A stretch of DNA of 23,297 nucleotides. It comes from Candidatus Uhrbacteria bacterium RIFOXYB12_FULL_58_10. GTDB lineage: Bacteria > Patescibacteriota > Patescibacteriia > UBA9934 > GWF2-40-263. The stretch lies in NCBI GenBank assembly GCA_943357275.1, contig CALRGL010000004.1:1-23297 (forward strand), in the 5' to 3' direction. A program made the position numbers and the translations under genes. The notes below the pieces were generated by a model. That model had not been told where the DNA came from and did no database searches. It saw only the letters and a list, made by a program, of their open reading frames with translations. Positions 1 to 6,560 of the stretch are shown here, in pieces (the first letter of the stretch is position 1; every line of letters starts with the position of its first letter).

Positions 1-1
1 T

Positions 2-78
2 GCATCCGTAGCTCAGTTGGATAGAGCGACAGCTTGCGGAGCTGTAGGCCGCATGTTCGAGTCATGCCGGGTGCACCA
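2..78 (+). tRNA. tRNA-Arg, anticodon GCG
   Basis: A full cloverleaf with encoded CCA can be drawn. The acceptor stem is 2-8 with 68-74, including one T-G wobble. The D arm is 11-14 with 24-27. The anticodon stem is 29-33 with 41-45 around the loop TTGCGGA, putting anticodon GCG at 36-38. The T arm is 51-55 with 63-67, the discriminator is A75 and CCA is 76-78. GCG reads the Arg codon CGC, and CGU by wobble. The 5' half closely resembles the E. coli arginine tRNA as I remember it, and the D loop carries the A after GG that is an arginine identity element. Most bacteria use ACG (read as inosine) for this box. The promoter lies outside the window. Confidence 0.95.
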
Positions 79-204
79 GAAAAACATCCAAATTTAGCGC
101 CTCACTTGGGCTTCGGTTGGAAATTCGTTCGCGGTAGATAACCTACCGCTCACGAACTTTCCGCCCTGCAGCCCTGCGCGAGACACTAAATTTGGATGTT
201 TTTC
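79..204 (+). other. 126-nt stem-loop next to the tRNA, unknown structured element
   Basis: A perfect 19-bp inverted repeat (79-97 against 186-204, GAAAAACATCCAAATTTAG on the left) starts at the base after the tRNA CCA. The 88-nt interior is GC-rich and also self-complementary. CTC 101-103 can pair with GAG 180-182, GGGCT 108-112 with AGCCC 170-174, GGAAA 119-123 with TTTCC 158-162, TTCGT 124-128 with ACGAA 152-156, and GCGGTAG 131-137 with CTACCGC 143-149 around loop ATAAC. The whole folds as one long imperfect hairpin ending in GTTTTTC on the plus strand. It could be the tRNA trailer or terminator, a small RNA, or a short mobile repeat. I recognise no known RNA family, and no ORF fits. Confidence 0.7.
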
Positions 205-209
205 ATTTG

Positions 210-223
210 TTGGCAATTGCCAA
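210..223. repeat. 14-bp perfect palindrome
   Basis: TTGGCAATTGCCAA is a perfect 14-bp palindrome between the long stem-loop and the terminator. It may be a protein-binding site or a chance palindrome. Nothing else is seen in 205-242. Confidence 0.4.
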
Positions 224-242
224 TATGGAAGACGGGTCCGCC

Positions 243-274
243 AAAAATACCACCTGGTTTTAGGTGGTATTTTT
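243..274. terminator. Bidirectional intrinsic terminator between tRNA-Arg and comF
   Basis: A perfect 13-bp stem pairs AAAAATACCACCT (243-255) with AGGTGGTATTTTT (262-274) around the loop GGTTTT. Each strand ends in five T. It can therefore end the tRNA transcript on the plus strand and the long minus-strand operon, whose last gene stops at 319. Confidence 0.9.
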
Positions 275-318
275 GTTGGATATGGAGGAGGAGGAAGAGG
301 GAATAATTTCGGAATTTT

Positions 319-1020
319 TTATTTTCCTCTGGCAATTACGAAACCCCAGACGGTTTCGGCGCCGGATTCCTTTAGAATCCTTGCTCCGGCGTCCATGGTG
401 GCGCCGGATGTGAAAACGTCATCACAAAGTAAAATATGTTTCGGAACGAAATCTTTGTATTCTGGGTCGATCGAGAAAATTTGATCTAGTTCTCCCAATC
501 TTCTTTGATCTCCACTCACTTTCGCTTGTGGAGTTGTGTGAATCGAACGTTTCAACAGTGGCAAAATTGGCAGACCATACATCTTCTCAATCCATGTTGC
601 CAAAACGTAAGCTTGATCAAATCCTCTGACTCGTTTTCGTTTTTCATGAAGTGGAACGGGCACAATATGAAACGGAAGCATCGGTGGACCGAGTCTGTCC
701 GCATCGCGATAAAGCCATTGCTGTAAGACAGGTTCAGCATCACGATCGCCGATGTATTTCCAACTGTGGAGCATGGATCGAATCACTGGGTTTGCGTAAG
801 GTCCAAACGCAGTGAGTCCATCTAAATAGGTTGTCGACTTACACGACAAACACGTTACCTCCGATCCTTCTCTATGACAAAAACCGCATGCAGGAGCAAG
901 CGGTTTGAATGACCAAATTTCTTTGCACACGACACACCAAAGTGAACCCTCCTTGTGACAACTGGCGCAAAATCTTGGAAAAATAGCATCTATAACCAGG
1001 TTGCGGAGCTGACTTTCCAT
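319..1020 (-). CDS. comF: ComF family phosphoribosyltransferase-like protein
   Basis: The product has 233 aa, the usual ComF length. The N-terminal zinc-ribbon part has four CxxC pairs (C18/C21, C29/C32, C45/C48, C57/C60). The C-terminal half is a type I phosphoribosyltransferase fold with the PRPP loop LLCDDVFTSGATM near residues 197-209 and the upstream VPVPLHEKRKRVRGFDQA segment typical of the family. ComF proteins are needed for natural transformation in several bacteria and are thought to act in the cytoplasm on incoming single-stranded DNA; the exact reaction is unsettled. This is the last gene of the type IV secretion-like operon. Its ATG lies inside the previous gene, a 31-bp overlap that suggests translational coupling. 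The bidirectional hairpin at 243-274 follows. Family assignment is firm; a role with the neighbouring machine is inference. Confidence 0.93.
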   Translation of the reverse strand: MESQLRNLVIDAIFPRFCASCHKEGSLWCVVCKEIWSFKPLAPACGFCHREGSEVTCLSCKSTTYLDGLTAFGPYANPVIRSMLHSWKYIGDRDAEPVLQQWLYRDADRLGPPMLPFHIVPVPLHEKRKRVRGFDQAYVLATWIEKMYGLPILPLLKRSIHTTPQAKVSGDQRRLGELDQIFSIDPEYKDFVPKHILLCDDVFTSGATMDAGARILKESGAETVWGFVIARGK

Positions 1021-1568
1021 AGATCCCCTTCTTTCACAAATTCCAATGCAAGTTTCTGATACTTAATCGTCGTTTTTTCTGGTGACTCAACGGCTTCTTC
1101 ACGTTGTGTTGTGAGTTCAAGTGAGGCCGTTCCAGCTGTTTCGTCGATTGCTTTTACGTTCACTGTAATAACACGTGTTGTAATGCCGTAATAACTTGAT
1201 GGCGGCGTTGCTGAGTCGATATAAGACTGTGTTTCTTCTGCCATGGCGACACTCATAAACGGCATCACGTCGCGCAAGTTTTGAAAATTGGCTTCGTTGG
1301 AGAAACTTCCATAGCGCTCTGCAAACGTTTTTGCCAAGATATTAATACTGGCTGATTCGATACGTTCTGTGCGTTGCTGCTGTGCAATCGGAGAAACTTG
1401 AGGTTCTTCTTGTTGAATTTCTTGCACCACTCTTGGTTGTTCTTCGACAACGACAACAGCTGGTTTGTCCTTTGCAAACAATCGCAAGAGTAGAAATATT
1501 AATAACGCAATAACAAGAACCATTAAGATAAGAACAATCGCGATACGTTTTCTTCGGTCTTGAATCAT
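990..1568 (-). CDS. Single-span membrane protein of the secretion operon, possibly VirB8-like
   Basis: The product has 192 aa. A short basic N-terminus (DRRKR) is followed by one strong membrane segment at about residues 8-31, so the bulk would lie outside the membrane (N-in topology). Residues 35-65 are rich in Gln, Glu and Val and look like a linker. Residues ~75-192 look like a compact alpha/beta domain ending in a strand with LWKVSSATWL, a pattern often seen in NTF2-like folds. VirB8 and TcpC, the assembly proteins of type IV secretion systems, share this layout of one span plus an NTF2-like domain. I infer a VirB8-like role from layout and position; there is no diagnostic motif. It starts 3 nt after the virB4 stop and overlaps comF. 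Confidence 0.75.
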   Translation of the reverse strand: MIQDRRKRIAIVLILMVLVIALLIFLLLRLFAKDKPAVVVVEEQPRVVQEIQQEEPQVSPIAQQQRTERIESASINILAKTFAERYGSFSNEANFQNLRDVMPFMSVAMAEETQSYIDSATPPSSYYGITTRVITVNVKAIDETAGTASLELTTQREEAVESPEKTTIKYQKLALEFVKEGDLWKVSSATWL

Positions 1569-1571
1569 AGA

Positions 1572-3662
1572 TTAAACAGATAATGAGTCCATAATACGAT
1601 CTGCCTCCTCTTTTCCTTTTGTTTCCTGACTTAAGAGAGCATTTGCGGCATCTTCCGTTGCTTGCTGTTGTTTTTGTGCGGTTAACTCTTCTTCGGTTAA
1701 CTGATCCATATCAAACGCTTCTGCGCCAATGGCCTCTTCTTCAACTTGGGCAGCACGCTGAGCTGCATCTTTTTCTTCCTGTGCCTTTCTTGCTTTTTCA
1801 ATGTTCAAGAGCTGTTGAGGATTGGTTGTAACCACGCGGTCCTCAGCAGAAGAAGCAACCACTTTGATTGCTGCGTGCTTATTTCCAGCAAAGAAAATCC
1901 CCTCTCCCACACCGGACTCAAGGAGCAGATACTTTTCCCCATCTGTGAGCGAGAATGTTTTTTGGACGTTTTCTACGGCAGATGGCGACTGCTTGAGCAA
2001 AATCTGCATGGCTGAGTTTGTCACGATAGCCTGACCGTAAGGTGAACGTAAAAAGTCGTTCACGTCTTGGGTAATGGTTGTCACACCTAAGAAATACTTA
2101 CGAGCACGTTTGACCAACGCGAAAATAAACTTCGCGGAATCTTCGTTTTGCATCATCCACCAGGCTTCATCGATCACGAGAATTCGTTTTTTGCGAACCG
2201 AGCGAGTGACGTTCCAGATGTGGTTGATGATTGTATAGATCGCCATTGGACGAAGTTCATCTTCCAAATCACGAACCGAGTAAATCACAAGCTGGTTATT
2301 CATCTGTACCGTGGTTGGTGAGTTGAGAAGTCCGGAAAAGGTTCCTTCTGAAAACTTTCTCAGACGCGCCACGATATTTTCCGCACCTTCCATTCCTTCC
2401 AAGACATCCTGTAAATCTTGCAAAATCGGTGCATTGATATTCTCGAGTGTTTTCAAATCCGCCGTAATATCGTTCTTTGCGTAGGTTTCAATCAGGGCTC
2501 GATCCAAAATGGAATCTTCCTCTGGAGTAAACCCTAACTTTCCTTGTTCCCCAACAGGTTGACCAATCATGATACGAAGCAATCCTTTGAGCGTGATAAC
2601 TGCACTTCGGATAATATCGTCCACTTTTGTTCCTTCTCCAACCGCATGAGGCAAATCAAATGGATTCACTTTTGCTTCAGACGCGAGCGAAACGTTCACA
2701 AACGTTCCACCAACGGCATCAGACAAATCTTTGTATTCGTACTCAGGGTCAATAACAATCACTTCCACTCCAAGCATGAGCGAACGCAAAATCTCGAGTT
2801 TGATGGTATACGATTTTCCGGCTCCAGAGGTTGCGAACACGACAGAGTTGGCATTTTGCAAACTGAATCGATCAAACAAAATGAGCGAGTTGTTATGTCG
2901 ATTGATTCCGTAAAGAATACCGTTGTCTGAGGTCAATTCAGAACTAATAAACGGAAAGGAGGCCGCGATCGGCGAGGTGTTCATGTTATAGGCAACAACC
3001 AGTTCATCGTTTCCAAGTGGAATGGTGGAGTTAAATCCTTGCTCTGCTTGATAGTACCCAGACTTTGTATAGATCAGTTTGCTTCCAAAAAGTGATTCAA
3101 CTTCATCGGAAAACTTATCGATGTCCTCTTCAGACTTACTATAAAGTGTGATGTAAAACGCAAATTGAAAAAAGTGTTCAATTCCCTGCGTAAGTGAGTC
3201 GCGTAATTCTTCAATGTCATTCAAAGCGGTTTCTGCAATCGGATCACGTGGCGCACCTTTTTCTGCATCTCCCAAAATTTTTGCTTCAAAAATACCCACT
3301 TTCTTTTGCAACTGCTTCAAGACGATATTTGCTTTGATTGGATAGAAAAACATCGCCACGTCAAACGTGCGATTCATATTGATCAGTGGCGAAGACCACC
3401 CAAGACTAATGTGGCGTGGATACGCGATGATAAAGACGGTTCGAACGTACACCCCAGACAACTTCAAATATTTTGGAGTGACTTCAAAGGATGCCGGTGC
3501 GATCAAGTCGCGAACCGTCACAACACCTTGTCGATACAGACGTTCTTCTTCAAGAACGACCCGTTCCTCACTCACACGAACCTGTTCAGGATTAACCTTT
3601 GGTGTCACCTGTTTTGATGGTTGTGGAAGAGATTGTTTGAGATTTCCTACGTCAATGGCCAT
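1572..3662 (-). CDS. virB4: VirB4-family type IV secretion ATPase
   Basis: The product has 696 aa. Residues ~1-250 match the N-terminal VirB4/TraC-type domain and the rest is a RecA-like ATPase. Walker A is SGAGKS at ~278 and Walker B is ILVIDEAWWMM at ~492-502, followed by an arginine-rich stretch (KRARKY) and a conserved TQDVNDF segment, both usual for VirB4. The last ~75 residues are a Glu/Gln/Ala-rich helical tail. VirB4 proteins power assembly of, and transport through, type IV secretion systems at the inner membrane. The frame stays open for 39 codons upstream (to 3779), but that part lies inside the previous gene. The ATG at 3662, 4 nt after its stop, gives a normal N-terminus and is preferred. 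Neighbours PrgI and TraC support the call. Confidence 0.93.
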   Translation of the reverse strand: MAIDVGNLKQSLPQPSKQVTPKVNPEQVRVSEERVVLEEERLYRQGVVTVRDLIAPASFEVTPKYLKLSGVYVRTVFIIAYPRHISLGWSSPLINMNRTFDVAMFFYPIKANIVLKQLQKKVGIFEAKILGDAEKGAPRDPIAETALNDIEELRDSLTQGIEHFFQFAFYITLYSKSEEDIDKFSDEVESLFGSKLIYTKSGYYQAEQGFNSTIPLGNDELVVAYNMNTSPIAASFPFISSELTSDNGILYGINRHNNSLILFDRFSLQNANSVVFATSGAGKSYTIKLEILRSLMLGVEVIVIDPEYEYKDLSDAVGGTFVNVSLASEAKVNPFDLPHAVGEGTKVDDIIRSAVITLKGLLRIMIGQPVGEQGKLGFTPEEDSILDRALIETYAKNDITADLKTLENINAPILQDLQDVLEGMEGAENIVARLRKFSEGTFSGLLNSPTTVQMNNQLVIYSVRDLEDELRPMAIYTIINHIWNVTRSVRKKRILVIDEAWWMMQNEDSAKFIFALVKRARKYFLGVTTITQDVNDFLRSPYGQAIVTNSAMQILLKQSPSAVENVQKTFSLTDGEKYLLLESGVGEGIFFAGNKHAAIKVVASSAEDRVVTTNPQQLLNIEKARKAQEEKDAAQRAAQVEEEAIGAEAFDMDQLTEEELTAQKQQQATEDAANALLSQETKGKEEADRIMDSLSV

Positions 3663-3666
3663 AGAG

Positions 3667-4374
3667 TTACGTGAGGGTTTCGTCAACGTTTGTTGATTGT
3701 TCAAGACGCAGATCAGAAATATCAGACATTCGTTCTGTATCAAAAATGTCTGGGTTGTAGACGTTGTAGTAAAGTTCAATGAGTCCTTGTGTATCTAGTC
3801 GAACCGAAGTAAGACTCATACTACTAAGCTGAGACTCGATCACTCCAACACGGCGACCGACGTGATCGATACGATCCAACAATTGTTTTTTATTGAGCTT
3901 GGCAACCGCGGATGGAGAAAAAACCTCGCTAAAGCGTGCTGAAAAGGTTTTCTTTTTGTCTGAAGACGGATCATACGGAACAACCACGTAAAAACGCTTT
4001 TGCATGATTTCACCCATTTCGACAAGCTCTGAAACGAAAATACGGTAATCCCCAATTTGCGTACGAAGCAGTTCGTTCTGTGTCTTTTTTTGATAATCAA
4101 GCAAGGATTGCAAGTAATTGTCGATGTTCATCTTGCGAGATTGAATGACAATCTGGACGTTAAACTCCAGTGAGTTCAAAAACGTCATATACGCCTGAAC
4201 AATGGCTTCCTGCTCTTCACCTGACTTGAGCGCAAAGTTAATACTTGAAACCATCAAAACCGCACGTACGGTTCCGTCTTTCATGATTACCATGTCGTCT
4301 CGAATTTCCGAGATATCGAGATAATTCACGGTTGGTGGTCCTTGTTTTGGTTTTGCAAGATTGTTTTTAGCCAT
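3667..4374 (-). CDS. TraC-like protein, partner of VirB4
   Basis: The product is 235 aa and has no Walker motifs. It is soluble, with a start (YLDISEIRDDMVIMKDG, then VRAVLMVSSINFALKS) resembling the N-terminal region of VirB4/TraC proteins: a short barrel that binds the membrane complex. The central segment (ALKSGEEQEAIVQAYMTFLNSL) and the C-terminal ELYYNVYNPD motif fit small TraC-domain proteins found between PrgI and VirB4 in CPR genomes. It probably forms part of, or docks, the VirB4 ATPase. The ATG lies 2 nt after the prgI stop and the TAA stop 4 nt before the virB4 ATG, so the three genes are tightly coupled. It could also be seen as a duplicated N-terminal domain of VirB4, since the next gene has its own. 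Confidence 0.82.
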   Translation of the reverse strand: MAKNNLAKPKQGPPTVNYLDISEIRDDMVIMKDGTVRAVLMVSSINFALKSGEEQEAIVQAYMTFLNSLEFNVQIVIQSRKMNIDNYLQSLLDYQKKTQNELLRTQIGDYRIFVSELVEMGEIMQKRFYVVVPYDPSSDKKKTFSARFSEVFSPSAVAKLNKKQLLDRIDHVGRRVGVIESQLSSMSLTSVRLDTQGLIELYYNVYNPDIFDTERMSDISDLRLEQSTNVDETLT

Positions 4375-4376
4375 AT

Positions 4377-4811
4377 CTATTCAACGTCAGGTTTATACAC
4401 ACCGCCGGTATCCACAACAAGCGTAATTTCTTGAAGTCTTGAACCAACCAGCGGACCTTTTCTGTACGCTTTAACCGCAGGTGGTGGTGGTTTTTGGTTA
4501 ATCAAGAACAGGAGTTCTGCGTCTGTATAGGTTTTACTCCAAATACGTAGACGTGGTTTTTTGAACGTGATGATAAGATTCAACAAAAAATAATGAAACG
4601 CAACTCCATTGATGCGTGCAAAGGCGAAAATGATTCCAACCGTAAAAAGTGGAATGCCTGTTACAAGGAACATGGTAAACGTAGAGAGTTTGAAAATGGC
4701 AAACAACATCAAAAAATCTACCATCAGAATAATAAACTGACGTGCCGTAAGTGGCCCGAAGATTTTGTCTTCGTTATCAATAAATTGTGGGACGGTAAAT
4801 TGATCGGGCAT
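4377..4811 (-). CDS. PrgI family membrane protein of the secretion system
   Basis: The product is 144 aa from the ATG at 4811; an in-frame GTG at 4823 would add four residues (MCST) and is less likely. The start QFTVPQFIDNEDKIFGPLTA is the classic PrgI opening, and the ARQF after it leads into two adjacent membrane segments at ~24-44 and ~46-66. The remainder is a cytoplasmic tail with a Pro-rich stretch (QKPPPPAVKAY). PrgI is the VirB3-like inner-membrane partner of VirB4 in Gram-positive and CPR type IV systems. It starts 18 nt after the previous stop, without a clear Shine-Dalgarno site, and ends 2 nt before the TraC-like gene. Confidence 0.9.
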   Translation of the reverse strand: MPDQFTVPQFIDNEDKIFGPLTARQFIILMVDFLMLFAIFKLSTFTMFLVTGIPLFTVGIIFAFARINGVAFHYFLLNLIITFKKPRLRIWSKTYTDAELLFLINQKPPPPAVKAYRKGPLVGSRLQEITLVVDTGGVYKPDVE

Positions 4812-4829
4812 AGTGCTACACACGGTTCA

Positions 4830-6545
4830 TTAAAATCGCATTTTTGCATTGAGGTTCAAGATGGCCATGTATTCCTGAAGGGTCATCATCTCTTCTCCTA
4901 CGGCTTTGTGTTTTGAAATCACTTCTTGTATCTGCCCACCACCCATCAACGTTTCTTGAGCAATCATCATGTATTGTTTGTAGATTGGTGCATTTTTCCA
5001 AGCAGAAACACCTTGAACTTTTTTGTCATACCCCTGTTGTTCAAGCAGATCGATCTTGCTCAAGACTTTTTCACAAGCACGCTCTGGAATCTCGGAGAGT
5101 CGTCTAAATTCTACCAACGTCATCGTACTCAACTCCTCAATTGGGCCAACAAGCCGACGTTCAAACTGAACATCCTTCATATTCGGCCGTATGATCGGTG
5201 TGCGCTTTGTCATCGCCTTTCCCGTCTCCTGCGTCATCCCGACGTAAGGAGGGACCTGGCCTTGTTGATCCACCACTTTCCTTACTTGCTTCGTCAATTC
5301 CCCATACTTCTCATCCAATTTCGCTTGTTCTTTCTCAAGTTTATTTTCAACAGGTTTCTGTTTCTTTTGCGCGTCGATTTGCCTACGTGCTGACTGCTGA
5401 TATTCCACGAACGTGTCTTCCAAGACCTGCATCATGTCCGCCAATTTTCTTCCCGAGACACCAAGCCCGCCCGCATCAACCGGTTTTTCGAGCTGAATAC
5501 GTGTCTTAAACGCATCTCGCACCTCACGAACACGAGCATTCACAATACTGACGCAACGTTCTTGAAGCAAAGGATCTTCAAACTGAAACTCTTTCTTTTT
5601 ACAGATGTCTGTAACAACAACTTCTTCTGAAAGAAGCGGTTTCGGTGCAGAAACAACATGTTGCTTTGCCTCAAGTGTTCGAGCAATTTCTGCTTCGTCT
5701 TCTTTTGTAAAGGCAACAATTTTTGGTGCAGAAACGGATTCGACTGGTTTTGGTTGAACAGGAACAACTGGTAACGGAGCTGGACTGATTGGTTGTGCAG
5801 GTGATGCTGAAACAGAAGGAGCAAGAACAATCGGAGCAAGTTGTAGTGTCGATTCTGGTGCAACCGTTATCAATGGTTCTGTCACCAATGGTACAGGTTG
5901 CACTGTCTCTGCTTTTGACTGAGTCACAATTTCAACCTCTCCCAACTCCAAGTCAAAATCCGCCAAGATCGCTTCTGCAGACGCCTGATCCATCTCAAGA
6001 CCACCAGTTTTCTCTTGCTTTGTTAAGAAGGCTAACGTTTGTTCTTTTGTGGAGTGACCTGAAGCATAATCAACAAGCAAACGTTCCAAACGATGTTGAA
6101 TACGAGGTTCGATAAACTCTGGCGAATCTTCTACAAACGTTTGAACAAATTGATCAATCGTTTCTGCTTGTTCTTCACTTACTTTTATGAATGCAGATTC
6201 ATTAATAGCAACTCCCCAGGATTTAAGAATCTGTTCAAGACCAGGAACTTGAGGAACAATGGCATTCAAAACTCGTTCACCAATTTTTTTCAAAACAACA
6301 CGAGTTTCACTTTCAGAAATCTGCAAAAATTCTTGTATATTTTTTTGAAGATCAATAAGAGGATCTATATTCAAAACGGCTCGGAGAACAACAACCGGAA
6401 AAAGATTCAACAAAGATGAATCTGTTACTCCGGCTTCTTCAGCAATTTCATCATATATTTTTGAAATCCCATCGGATTTCAAATACGAAAGCACTTCCTC
6501 AGAAAGCTCGCGTCGAGTGCTTGATTGTTGTTCTTGTTCTGTCAT
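4830..6545 (-). CDS. Unknown 571-aa soluble protein of the secretion operon
   Basis: I do not recognise a named family. There is no signal peptide or membrane segment, so it should be cytoplasmic. Residues 1-200 are mostly helical and acidic. Residues ~205-285 form a Pro/Val/Ala-rich flexible linker. Residues ~325-430 are charged helices, possibly coiled coil. Residues ~440-571 look like a compact C-terminal domain containing LVGPIEELSTMTLVEFRRLS, later GVSAWKNAPIYKQYM, and a terminal MTLQEYMAILNLNAKMRF. My impression is that this C-terminal pattern recurs in similar CPR operons, but I cannot search for it. Lying between the VirB6-like gene and prgI, it may be an adaptor or scaffold of the machine. 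The start ATG is 15 nt after the previous stop. Confidence 0.85.
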   Translation of the reverse strand: MTEQEQQSSTRRELSEEVLSYLKSDGISKIYDEIAEEAGVTDSSLLNLFPVVVLRAVLNIDPLIDLQKNIQEFLQISESETRVVLKKIGERVLNAIVPQVPGLEQILKSWGVAINESAFIKVSEEQAETIDQFVQTFVEDSPEFIEPRIQHRLERLLVDYASGHSTKEQTLAFLTKQEKTGGLEMDQASAEAILADFDLELGEVEIVTQSKAETVQPVPLVTEPLITVAPESTLQLAPIVLAPSVSASPAQPISPAPLPVVPVQPKPVESVSAPKIVAFTKEDEAEIARTLEAKQHVVSAPKPLLSEEVVVTDICKKKEFQFEDPLLQERCVSIVNARVREVRDAFKTRIQLEKPVDAGGLGVSGRKLADMMQVLEDTFVEYQQSARRQIDAQKKQKPVENKLEKEQAKLDEKYGELTKQVRKVVDQQGQVPPYVGMTQETGKAMTKRTPIIRPNMKDVQFERRLVGPIEELSTMTLVEFRRLSEIPERACEKVLSKIDLLEQQGYDKKVQGVSAWKNAPIYKQYMMIAQETLMGGGQIQEVISKHKAVGEEMMTLQEYMAILNLNAKMRF

Positions 6546-6560
6546 GTAATATAATCTTTC

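Noticed and set aside
79..204. Retron msr-msd or integrated element at a tRNA end
   Set aside because: The inverted repeat and position suggested it, but no reverse transcriptase or integrase gene is present in the window and no direct repeat of the tRNA end is seen.
3663..3779. 39-codon N-terminal extension of VirB4
   Set aside because: It lies fully inside the TraC-like gene, has a composition unlike VirB4, and a normal ATG sits 4 nt after the TraC-like stop.
5540..5863. Open frames opposite to or shifted within the large minus-strand genes
   Set aside because: This and many similar frames have low-complexity or Leu/Gln/His-rich products, no ribosome sites and full overlap with well-supported genes.
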